Positions 15,431-23,925 of a DNA stretch of 23,925 bases are shown here, piece by piece; within the stretch, counting starts at the first letter, position 1; the number at the start of each line of letters is the position of its first letter. A model generated the notes under the pieces. That model was not told the DNA's origin and did no database searches. It saw nothing but the letters and a program-made list of their open reading frames with translations. The stretch covers positions 359,350 to 383,274 of the forward strand of contig MU069516.1 in the NCBI GenBank assembly GCA_002284615.2, given 5' to 3'. This DNA comes from Dunaliella salina. Its lineage: Eukaryota > Chlorophyta > Chlorophyceae > Chlamydomonadales > Dunaliellaceae. A program made the translations under genes and the position numbers.

Positions 15431-18400
15431 ATCAAATTAGATTATATTACATATAGAAACCTTCAGCCAGACTGTTCGGCTGATCAGCCTTTGTTCCGAT
15501 CAGAGTGTTCGGCTAATCACCCGTGACTGGTCCTCGCCAGTCATCATAATGACCATAAGCTCAGTAATAAGTAAAGCTTGTTGTTGTGTTGCGAGAGGAA
15601 ATCATGTACAGCCTGTATACTAACTTGTTAAGTTACTTGTTAAGAAAGGTTGCTCCAGCGAAAAATTATCAGAGAAGCAGGTGAACAAGGAAGCATACTC
15701 TCCTCAAAGTACAAACATCTGTGTCTCTGCGCACCAAAAGGGAATGAGCTTTATCCTGAATCTCATTACAAGAAGAGCGGTCCACCTTCACTTTGTGAGC
15801 CCTAAGGCGGAAACGGCTGACATCCCTGACGAAATGTTGAGACAAATAAAATGCATGTGTCTTGGTAACCGGGCAGGGGCACACTCATTGTGATCAAAAG
15901 GCACTGCAAAAAGAGATTGATAAGTTGCCAGTTTGCTATAAATTTCTTGCGGGTTCACGCCCTCAACGTCTTTCCAAACTGCCCGCAACCTTTGTCGGAG
16001 GTCACCAGTAAACTATTGGAAATAAATTGGAAAACCCTGCCGCACAGCTTGCACAAAAGAATCACAGCGCCGGAGACCTTGAAATGCATCTAGAACATGA
16101 GCAGTCCAGCAGGAAGGCTCACGTGAGTAAATGTTCAAATCCGCTTTCAGCACTCTTCTCAACGTCTCGCTGTTAGATCTCAGCATGCTATTACACATTC
16201 TGACAACAGATCTGAACCAGTAAAACTGAAGCGGCTCATGACCACACTCCCTCAGAACAGCCCAGTTTGTCGTGGTATGCTTAAAAACCAGCGTGCTCTT
16301 CAGAAAACTCATGTGACGCACTTGCAGATCACTTGCAAACTCCTTGCCTGCTTTAATGTACTTAGTGCCCCACACTTGGCCTGCATACATTCCACCGGGA
16401 ACCACATACGTAGGGTTCGCAGAAACGTTATGTGGCGAAATGGTTTCACGTTATATAACGTTATATAACGTTATAAACGTTATATACGTTATATACTTAG
16501 ATTTCAAGTTCAGCAAATCGTAACTTCAAGGGTATCACTGGATAGCTCTGAATGAGTAGAGACCGTTAACCCAATTTACTTTGAGCAAAAAAATGAGATG
16601 GTGATTGAAAAAGAGTGTCAGAAAGTCAGAGTTTGCGCCAAGCGCGTAAAACATCCTTATACAAAGCTCCCTTGGAAAGTGCGCTTGCCTAGCACCTGCT
16701 GCACGGTGTAGTGGTCCCTGGCAGACTTGGCAGGATTGTCACTGGCCAGGTCACTGGCCAAATCCTTCCCACATACTGCCTCCCCGCCCCTGTTGCACAC
16801 CAGCCTGCACTGCAAAGGCTTGGCAAAGGCTTGCCTGGGCCTTTCCTCATCAACACAGGCTTCAACCATGCCCAATACTCAGCGCGGACTTTCCCACCAC
16901 TGGACATAGAGCTCAGCCTGCCTAAGCTGTGCTGCACTGCGCCTCAAATTTCTCCTTGTCCTCCCTGGCCTCTTCATCCTCTCCCTCGTGCCTCAGCACC
17001 ACTTCCAAATTCACTCATCCTAATCAATTCGACTGAGCACTTCACAGTCACGAAACTCAAAGGGTTGCAACCACGAAATCGTGAAACTTCAGTGTGAACT
17101 TCTTCGAATATAACGTTATATAACGTTATATATATATATAACGTTACACACACATGTATTTATATATATATATAAATAACGTTATATATAACGTATAACT
17201 TTATAACGTATAACATAACAAGATCCAAACTCAAATATACGGGTTATATACTTATGTTATAAATATAACGTTATATATAACTATAACGTTTGTGCGAACC
17301 CTACACATACGTCTTTTCATGCTATAGAGACACATATGGCCTATTTGCCAGAAAATTCTCACGAACAAATTGACGAACCCGTAAGGCAGACGCCATGAAG
17401 GGGCCAGCAGCATGTTCAGAGGACTTAGTCATGCTCATATGTGAAAAATTATTCCGAAATACTTAAAAAGACTCCTTGTGTGCCAGTGGCACCCCCCCAA
17501 CACGAAACACAGGCATACCTGACCCAGAGGAATTGAAATGAACAACCTCAGACTTAGCAGTGTTGATGATAAGGTGCTTCCTCTGAGCATACGCATGCAA
17601 GCAGTTCAGCATGGCCTGCAAAGCAAAAGGATCATTGGCCATCAGAGTTCAGTCATCAGCTTACAACATGTGCGTTGCATAGAATCCAGCTGTGCCCGTG
17701 CCAGCACCTTGCACCCTTTCTGCAATTTCATCAATGTCATTCACATATAGAGAGGAAAACAGAGGGGATAAAAGGCAGCCCTGCTTCACACCTGTGTCAG
17801 AATTCACCCGAGCAGTCTTCTCTCCATCCTTCAAAATATATTCATCAGCATCGTACATATTCCCAATGATGGACAAGAGAGGAGTGGGCATGCGTGTGTG
17901 CTGCAGGCGTTGCCAGAGTGCCTGCCTAGGATAGTGTCGTTTGCTAGCCTAAAGTCAACGAATGCAGTGTGCAGCCGGCTAGATTGCCCAGGCTTGATTG
18001 TGCGTGCAGCACGCTGTAGGTGCCTTAAAATGTAGATGGGTTAGACGGTATTCCTTCCAGGGTAGAAGCCAAACTGTGTGTCTGGAATCGTGTTTGAGTC
18101 TACGCACCAGTCCCTGACAACAGAACGAATCACATTAGGATACAAACAGTACATTGTTCCGCTGACAGCCAACATGCGATAGCTGTTAGGTTCAAGGAGG
18201 GGGCCCTTTTTGTATATAGGGGTCAGTTTGGCCTGCTTCCAACATTCAGGAATGCGAGCCTTGTCATATTGCAGTTTGAGAAGCCAGGCAATGTATGGCA
18301 CCGGCACATTCACCCGCAATGCCCCGGCCAATGACCTGCGGACGCACCACAGTAACCTGTTTGGTAAAAGGGGCAGCCACACAGTCAAACCCAGGAGAAG

Positions 18401-18790
18401 CACTCCCATTCAACTTCCCAATCTGCGCAGCTACCAACCTTTGCATTGCCTGCTCAGAAGGTACAGCAACTGCATCTGGCTCAAGCACCCAGTTATTTTG
18501 TGTACTCTGTCTCAGAAGAGCCTCAACATTGCGCCCACGACCCAAAGGAACAGCCATATCTCTCGCAGTTAGAGCCACACCTCCATGAACTGACTGAGCT
18601 GCCTCACGAGACGGACAGTGCTCTTTCAAGTGTTTATCCCACAAAGATTGTGCCACAGGTGTGGTTTGAGAACGCTTAGACCGCCTCAGGGTCTTTGCTG
18701 TAGAGTCTCCCTAGGCACACATCCCTCTGCATGTACACACGCTTTGATTACCTTCTCTGCGTGCACAAACGCTTCCATAACCTCAAAGAT
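15431..18790 (-). mobile_element. LINE (non-LTR) retrotransposon copy A, dead, interrupted
   Basis: The minus strand carries, from about 18790 downward: an N-terminal stretch (VMEAFVHAEKVIKACVHAEG, then KHLKEHCPSREAAQSVHGG); reverse transcriptase block ARIPECWKQAKLTPIYKKG with NSYRMLAVSGTMY and DTQFGFYPGRNT; GVKQGCLLSPLFSSLYVNDI; a catalytic-site remnant LxADDxTLM; then the C-terminal YAGQVWGTKYI to RFRLRAH region and the 3' end near 15450. Both x positions in the catalytic remnant are stop codons (minus strand, 17663-17661 and 17651-17649), and several frameshifts exist. An 893-bp hAT-type element splits it at 16411-17303. Its AATCTAA-type 3' tail carries another element. By eye about four fifths of the residues match copy B. 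Confidence 0.85.
16411..17303. mobile_element. 893-bp non-autonomous hAT-type element, family 2, inside LINE A
   Basis: The termini TAGGGTTCGCAGAAACGTTA and, reverse complemented, TAGGGTTCGCACAAACGTTA differ at one base. A perfect 8-bp duplication CACATACG (16403-16410 and 17304-17311) flanks it, and removing one copy restores the LINE frame seen in copy B. The subterminal zones (16440-16495 and 17108-17290) are dense in palindromic AACGTTATATAACGTT words. The interior (16680-17000) is GC-rich and coding-like on the minus strand (KSARDHYTVQQVLGKRTFQG in one frame). No hAT transposase motif is recognisable, so it may be captured host sequence. Confidence 0.9.
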
Positions 18791-20745
18791 GGCTTCTTTC
18801 CATGATAAGGCTCACATCCCTGATTGTCGGAAGAAGGCTAAGCTGACCCCCTTGTACAAAAAGGGACCCCTCCTTGAACCGAACAGCTATCGCATGCTGG
18901 CTGTTAGTGGCACAATGTACCGCTTGTATGCCAATGTGATTCGTTCTCTTGTAACAGATTGGTGCGTGGCGTCAAATAAGATTCCTGACACACAATTCGG
19001 TTTCTACCTAGGCAGGAACACCCTCCAGCCCATCTTCATTTTAAGGCACCTACAGCATGCTGCACGCACGATCCAGCCTGGGCGATCTAGCCGGCTGCAC
19101 ACAGCGTTCATTGACTTTAAGCAAGCCTNCGATACCATCCCTAGGCAGGCACTCTGGCAGCACCTGCAACGCACACGCATGCCCACTCCTCTCTTGTCCA
19201 TTATTAAAAAACATGTACGATGCTGATGAGTATATTTTGAGGGATGGACAGAAGGCTGCTCGGGTGAACCCTAACACGGGTGTAAAGCAGGGGTGCCCTT
19301 TATCCCCTCTGCTTTTTTCTCTGTATGTGAATGACATTGATGAAATTGCGGANAGGGTGCAAGGTGCTGTCACGGGTACAGCTGAGTTCCATGTGACGCA
19401 CATGTTGTACGCTGATGACCTGACTCTGATGGCCAATGATCCTCATGCTTTGCAGACCATGCTGAACCGCTTACATGCGTATGCTCAGCGGAAGCACTTA
19501 ATCACCAACACCGCTAAGTCGGAGGTAGTTCACTTTAATTCCTCAGGGTCAGATCTGCCTGTTTTTCATGCTGGGGGGGTGCCACTGGTACACAAGGAGC
19601 CTTTCAAGTACCTCGGCATGATGTTTCACAAGCGCATGAGCATGACNAAGTCCTCTGAGCATGCTACTGGTCCGTTCATGGCGTCTGCTTTTCGGGTCCG
19701 TCAATTTGTTCGTGAGCANTCTCTGGCAAATAGGCCATATGTCTCTCTGTGGCTTGGGAAGACGTATGTGGTTCCGGCTGGATTGTATGCAGGGCAGGTG
19801 TGGGGAACTGAGTACATTAAAGAGGGCAAGGAGTTTACGAGTGACCTGCAAGTGCGGCACATGAGTTATCTAAAAAGCACGCTGGGTGTCAAACGTACCA
19901 CTTCATACTGGGCTGTTTTGCGGGAGTGTGGTCATGAGCCGCTCCAGTTTTATTGGTTCAGATCTGTTGTTAAAATGTGTTATAGCATGCTCAGGTCCAA
20001 TAGCGAGACGCTGAGAAGCGTGCTGAAAGCGGATCCGAACATTCATTCTCGTGAGCCTTCTTCCTGGACTGCTCAAGTTTTAGATGCCTTTCAAGGATTG
20101 CGGCGCTGTGATTCCTTTGTTGAAGCTGTGCGGCAGGGTACACCTATTTCTATTCAAGAGTTCACTGCTGACTCAAGGCACAGGTTGCGGGCAGTGTGGA
20201 GAGATGTTGAGGGAGTAAACCCTTGGGAGACTTACAGTAAATTAGCAACCTATCAAATTTTGTTTGCAGTGCCTTTTGACCACAATGTGCGTGCCCCAGC
20301 CCGCTTACCGAGACACATGCATTTGGATCTGTCTCAACATGTCGTAAGGAATGTTAGACGATTCAGACTTAGGGCACACAGGTTGAAGGTAGAGACAGCG
20401 GCTTGGGATTCTTGAAACTCTCTCATGTGTGATTGCTGCTCTAGTGATGAGGTTCAGGATGAAGTCCATGCCCTTTTGACGTGCAGAAACGCAGCTGTTT
20501 GTGATTTGAGGAGAAAGTGTGCTTACCTGTTCACCTGCTTCTCAGGTGTTTTTTCAATGGAACAACCTTATTTACAGCAAGTTAGTGTCCAGGGTGTGCA
20601 GGATTTCCTCTTGCAACACAACAACAAGCTTTATTTGTTTATATCTGAGCTTATGGATATTATGTTGGCTGGCGAGGACCAGTCACAGGCCGATCAGTCG
20701 AACAATCTGGCTGAAGGTCCCCAAATGTGAATCTAAATCTAAATC
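18790..20745 (+). mobile_element. LINE (non-LTR) retrotransposon copy B, 5'-truncated
   Basis: The sequence from about 18790 aligns with copy A from the reverse transcriptase start (KAHIPDCRKKAKLTPLYKKG) to the 3' end. After the stop at 20730 comes an AATCTAAATCTAAATC tail (20730-20745), a short-unit tail as in LINEs that do not use poly-A. The endonuclease and N-terminal part are absent. Copy B is joined head to head to copy A near 18790. No target-site duplication could be assigned. Confidence 0.85.
18794..20730 (+). pseudogene. reverse transcriptase and C-terminal zinc knuckle of LINE copy B
   Basis: It would copy the element's RNA at a nicked target. Visible blocks: AKLTPLYKKG, NSYRMLAVSGTMYRLYANVI, DTQFGFYLGRNTLQPIFILR, FIDFKQA (catalytic Asp, 19113-19115), GVKQGCPLSPLLFSLYVNDI, YADD (19408-19419), the thumb and connection region, and a C-x2-C-x9-H-x4-C knuckle (about 20428-20484). 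Two lesions break it: one extra A in a six-A run at 19206-19211 shifts the frame, and a TGA at 20413-20415 separates the knuckle. Four Ns (19129, 19353, 19647, 19719) add uncertainty, and the homopolymer shift could be a sequencing error. Copy B is otherwise well preserved, hence younger or better kept than copy A. Confidence 0.8.
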
Positions 20746-20956
20746 AGAGATAGCTATCCGACATCTCAGCATGGGTACCCCTTTGCACAGAGGCCAGTTG
20801 CAGTTGTTATGAGGTGAGCACGCAATGACACAGACCCAAGCTGAGTTCACTCCTCCTCCGAGCACCGTCTCCACATTCCCCACCATATCAATTTAAGGAT
20901 CTGGAGAAGGAAGTAACGAGCAATGAAAGTAGGTCTAGGCTTTTCTCATTGCTTGA

Positions 20957-21136
20957 AGTTTGAATCCTGCAATTGGCTGGGAGGTACAAGTATTTGTACT
21001 GAAGTCCAAGACGAGAAACATGTGCAGGGAGGTGTGTGAGCTGCGCAGGAAGTACAAGGACCTGTTACTTGATCTTTTCCAGCCACAACATGCTTTTCCT
21101 CGACTGGAGAGTCCGGAAGTTAAGGGAGCCGGCTAA
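20957..21136 (+). pseudogene. short coding-like fragment, unidentified
   Basis: A 59-codon open frame reads SLNPAIGWEVQVFVLKSKTR, then NMCREVCELRRKYKDLLLDL, and ends after PRLESPEVKGAG at TAA. It is amphipathic and protein-like but has no start codon near its beginning. The rest of 20750-21230 shows no gene. It may be an exon or a retroelement relic. Confidence 0.3.
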
Positions 21137-21237
21137 CGACCCAGGGAGGGCCTCCACATCCCCATTAGCTCTGCTTTTGGCTTTAAACCGGCCAGCGATG
21201 CCTAAGATGTGATGGCCCTTGGGTGAGGCACCTGCCC

Positions 21238-21532
21238 CTAGTTTCAAGATCTTCGATTCCGCTCAGATGCCCGCTTGCGGCATACATAGCGATATACCCT
21301 TACCTTGCCCTTTCCAGGTCTTCCTTGAATGCATGCGACTTTTCCATGCCATTCCAAAGAATACAAGGCATCCTTGAATTAAACCCTCGGCACGGTATTT
21401 CGGCTGCATGGCTCATGGGAGTGTCAAAGACAGATGTGCATTTTTTTGAAGACTTGCCTAGTTCCAGGTCTGTGTTTCCGCTCAGCTGCCCTCGTAGGCA
21501 AATATAGCGATGTAACCTTACCTTACCTTACC
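21238..21532 (+). repeat. two related copies of a retroelement-like 3' end with CTTAC tail
   Basis: CTAGTTTCAAGATCTTCGATTCCGCTCAGATGCCCG with CATACATAGCGATATACCCTTACC (21238-21306) recurs as CTAGTTCCAGGTCTGTGTTTCCGCTCAGCTGCCC with AAATATAGCGATGTAACC and CTTACCTTACCTTACC (21458-21532). Both end in the same AGCGAT.TA.CCTTACC; the second carries three tail units. A conserved 3' end plus variable short-unit tail suggests non-LTR or SINE insertions. Confidence 0.6.
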
Positions 21533-21534
21533 AA

Positions 21535-21795
21535 AGACAGATCACTGCGGGCAACGTGGGCTTGCAATCAATTACAATTATGACTCAGAACAAGGACCAA
21601 AGTGACACAGCCCTGAATGTCAAGAAAGAAGAACAGATTTCCCAGGGCCAAAACATCCCCTCTTGTACAAAAGGAGGACAAATCGATTCCTAGTCAGCAG
21701 CTCGGCAATCACCTTAGACAAGTGAGAAGGCCATTTTGACGAATTTACAATTAAGCTTATAAGGCACCACGGTTTACCATGTCAAGAAATATTTG
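21535..21795 (-). other. possible reverse transcriptase relic, very weak
   Basis: The minus strand near 21785-21765 can be read as DMVNRGAL and, in another frame from 21759 to 21664, as KVIAELLTRNRFVLLLYKRG. The order resembles the D-x-V-x-R...L region and the following helix of LINE reverse transcriptases, but frames change and no catalytic motif follows. Confidence 0.2.

Positions 21796-21833
<38 letters not shown>
21796..21833 (+). repeat. CA dinucleotide microsatellite
   Basis: About nineteen uninterrupted CA units. The following 21834-22155 holds no supported gene. Confidence 0.95.
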
Positions 21834-21836
<3 letters not shown>

Positions 21837-22158
21837 ATTGCTAAGAGACCATATGATCCCATTTTAATGCAACATGAACACTCACTTCACATCAGTGGCC
21901 CATTGAAAACAATGCATGTACAAAAAGTTTTAGACCAGGATACCACTGGGAGAGCCGTGCCATAAGGGACAAATTTTGCAAGTAATCTGCAGAAAGGGAA
22001 CAGACTTGCAAATTTACTTGCAGTGATTAGTTATACAAGTGTGTGCTGGCCAAAGGGCTCGAAACTGCCTGGCAATGGGACCCTGCTAATAGAAAACAAT
22101 GGAAAAATGTGTGCAAGCCCACTAGGCTGCTCTTGGGAAGCCTGCCACCAATGTGCGC

Positions 22159-22258
22159 ATGTGCACATAAAGGTGAAACTCCGAGAGGTCTACTCTCTCT
22201 AAAAAGAAATGTGCACATAGGGGAGAAAACTCCAAGAGGTCTACTCTCTCAAAGGTTG
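22159..22258 (+). repeat. 50-bp tandem duplication
   Basis: ATGTGCACATA, then AACTCCGAGAGGTCTACTCTCT, starts at 22159 and, with a few changes, at 22209. Each unit holds the near-palindrome AGAGGTCTACTCTCT. From 22260 to 22640 no gene is supported; a CACC run lies at 22535-22552. Confidence 0.9.
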
Positions 22259-22658
22259 AACACTCCACCACTCCAGTGCAGCCCATTGAGTGCCCATGAC
22301 TCTCCCTCACAACAAGTGCATGCATTCAGGAGCGTGTGCGTTAAGTGACGCGTGCATGTGCAGCCCTGGCCATGAAAAAAAAACTTATTGCAGAGGGGAA
22401 AAAATGGCAAGTTCATTTGTACATACACCCTTACAAGGTCAGTTGCCTCCTGACCACAGGTGGCCTGTGCCCTAACCCCTGGACAGCGATGGAAGAGATG
22501 CTGCTGAGACCCGATAGACAAGCTGCGCCTTACACACCCACCCACCCACCCACTCCTGCATCCACATTCGTACTGATGCGTCTTGAATATGTGGTCAGCG
22601 CAGAAGTTCCGCGGCATTCACGTGCGAGTAACTCACACAGATACCCTGACTGCATCCA

Positions 22659-22767
22659 TGCTTGGCCAAACAAAGCCTCAGACCTGACTACATCCAAAAA
22701 AACAGAGGCATCCATGGTAGGCCTCACTGCATCCATGCTTGGCCAAACAAAGCCTCAGAGGCGGCAA
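22659..22767 (+). repeat. 77-bp direct repeat
   Basis: ACTGCATCCATGCTTGGCC with AAACAAAGCCTCAGA occurs at 22659 and 22736. Confidence 0.9.
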
Positions 22768-22848
22768 AGTCTTTAGCCACTCCCCTTCTCAAGATGGCAG
22801 TCAAGCACCGCAGCACAGGCAGCACAGCGCAGGCACTGCAGCACTCCG

Positions 22849-23068
22849 ACTGCAGCACAATGGGCACTGCAGCACAATGGGCACTGCAGCACAATGGGCA
22901 CTGTAGCACAATGGGCACAATGGGCACCGCAGCACACCGACTGCAGCACAATGGGCACAATGGGCACTGCAGCACACCGACTGCAGCACAATGGGCACTG
23001 CAGCACAATGGGCACTGCAGCACAATGGGCACTGCAGCGCACTGCAGCACAATGGGCACTGCAGCACA
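22849..23068 (+). repeat. 17-bp minisatellite
   Basis: The unit GCAGCACAATGGGCACT is repeated about nine times, with variants carrying an inserted CACAATGGG (about 22915 and 22955) or CACACCGACT. There are no spacers of constant length with unique sequence, so this is not CRISPR. Open frames on both strands are by-products. Confidence 0.9.
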
Positions 23069-23252
23069 GGCAGTCTCAAGATGACACCTATCTTGAAGTG
23101 ACACAGTAAAGCACCGTTCTCCAGATTCCACCTCCCTCAAGAGGACACCCCTCTCAAGTGACGGTACAGCACCGCAGCTCAGGCAGTCTCCAGTGCTGCT
23201 TGCTCCTCGCCCACATCGAGTGAAGCTGCCCGGTAATCACTCGTGCCCACAG

Positions 23253-23908
23253 CAGTGTGCAGCAGCAGGCTTGCCTGAGGACGAGGTGGAAGAGGCGCTG
23301 TGCAGGTCCTCCCCACCAAAACGGGCTGCATTGCTCCAGCTGCTCCCGCCCGCACTGGATGAAGCAGCATGGAAGGATCTTCTTGCCCTTGCGCTTGGCA
23401 ATGATGGGCTTATTGCGCCTCATGAAGCCGCCTGGTCATTGCTCGTGCCCTGGCTCAGAGTCGCTCACGCCCTCACTGGATAAAGCAGCGCGGGAGGATC
23501 CTCCCGCCACGCGCCCTCACTGGAGAAATGGAAGGATGCTCCTGCCCTTGCGCCCTCACTGGACAAAGCAGCATGGAAGGATCCTCCTGCCCACCTGCTT
23601 GGCGGTGCTGGGCTTCTTGCGGCGGGGCTTGACACTGAGGGTGCAAAGCAGCCCACCTCGCCCTGCTCCTTTTGCAGGCGTGCTTCCGCCCTCACTGGAT
23701 GAAGCAGCATGGAAGCATCTTCTTGCCCACGCGCTTGGCGATGCTGGGCTTCTTGCGGCGGGGCTTGACGCGTGGGGGGCCAAGCAATTCGCCCTCCTCA
23801 CCCTCCTCCTCAGCAGTCGCCTCCTCCAATTTTGAGCTCGGACAGGACCCGTCCTCGCAGCTGTTGTACCAGCTGGTGGAGCTGCACCGAGGCTCCTGCG
23901 TGAAATAG
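23253..23908 (+). CDS. pieces of a second plus-strand gene, unidentified, running to or past the window edge
   Basis: After GTGCCCACAG an open frame from 23253 reads QCAAAGLPEDEVEEALCRSS, then RAALLQLLPPALDEAAWKDL, LALALGNDGLIAPHEAAW and LLVPWLRVA before a stop at 23483. A later acceptor CTCCTTTTGCAG (23677) starts a related segment (VLPPSLDEAAWKHLLAHALG, DAGLLAAGLDAWG). CTCCTCAGCAG near 23816 could start a last exon reading NFELGQDPSSQLLYQLVELH and ending in TAG at 23908. The exact exon ends between 23460 and 23816 are unclear because of internal duplications. The content is Ala/Leu-rich helical, compatible with another solenoid protein, but I recognise no family. Confidence 0.4.
23345..23775 (+). 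repeat. tandem duplicated LDEAAWK module (about four copies)
   Basis: CCCTCACTGGA(T/C)(G/A)AAGCAGC.TGG.AGGAT with CTTGCC or CCTGCC following occurs at about 23350, 23470, 23554 and 23690, plus a shortened copy at 23517. The copies at about 23604 and 23734 continue with TGCTGGGCTTCTTGCGGCGGGGCTTGA. Some copies are out of frame. The last is preceded by a good acceptor, so exon-edge duplication is again a fitting description. Confidence 0.8.
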
Positions 23909-23925
23909 AAGGTGGGGGAGAAGAG

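Noticed and set aside
15431..20745. One LINE insertion inverted by twin priming
   Set aside because: Both halves contain the same reverse transcriptase and 3' regions and differ at about a fifth of residues, so they are two copies.
22849..23068. CRISPR-like regular repeats
   Set aside because: The units are contiguous without unique spacers and the DNA is eukaryotic; it is a minisatellite.
1..23925. tRNA and rRNA genes
   Set aside because: I searched by eye for a T-arm GGTTCGANTCC motif with a matching acceptor stem and for conserved rRNA cores; none was found. A covariance-model scan would be decisive.

Overview
The window looks like nuclear DNA of a eukaryote, most probably a chlorophycean green alga. 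Dunaliella or a volvocine relative is my best guess, and it is an inference from style only. The evidence is GT-AG introns of 0.5-2.9 kb packed with tandem repeats, GC-rich exons with CAG homopolymer codons, a helical-repeat protein resembling the OPR/FASTK-like organelle RNA factors that are abundant in green algae, non-LTR retrotransposons, and small TIR elements with 8-bp target duplications. There are no operons, ribosome-binding sites or other bacterial signals. A run of 300 Ns (11758-12057) marks an assembly gap inside a CA microsatellite.

Region 1 (1-11243, + strand) is one 5'-incomplete gene. I could assemble five exons whose splice phases agree: 824-990, 3771-4428, 4982-5035, 7096-7239 and 10089-11243. 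Together they encode about 725 residues of helix-pair repeats separated by Ser, basic, Gln and Gly-rich spacers. Nearly all of the introns is repeat. Several arrays are copies of the neighbouring exon edge including its splice site: 113-bp units before the first exon, units of about 45 bp after it, a 100-bp unit before exon 2, units of about 147 bp after exon 2, and units of about 125 bp before the last exon. This pattern is the most unusual thing in the window. The intron 5036-7095 also holds a degraded minus-strand coding region that I cannot identify. The intron 7240-10088 holds two small hAT-like elements sitting in CCCATGAC octamers.

Region 2 (11244-14680) is the 3' flank with degenerate repeats, the N gap, a possible small terminal exon, short tandem repeats, a duplicated minus-strand coding-like segment and a TGCA-rich stretch without genes.

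Region 3 (14680-20750) is a nest of transposons. Two LINE copies of the same family stand head to head: a heavily mutated minus-strand copy (15431-18790) and a 5'-truncated, better preserved plus-strand copy (18790-20745). An 893-bp hAT-type element with a perfect 8-bp target duplication sits inside the reverse transcriptase region of the minus copy. A 686-bp hAT-type element of a second family sits in that copy's 3' tail. The 120-bp element at 8510 is a deletion derivative of this second family.

Region 4 (20750-23925) has small coding fragments, retroelement-like 3' ends, micro- and minisatellites and, at the right edge, pieces of a second plus-strand gene with a repeated LDEAAWK module. Its exon edges are also duplicated in tandem. 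No RNA genes, CRISPR arrays or confident promoters were seen.
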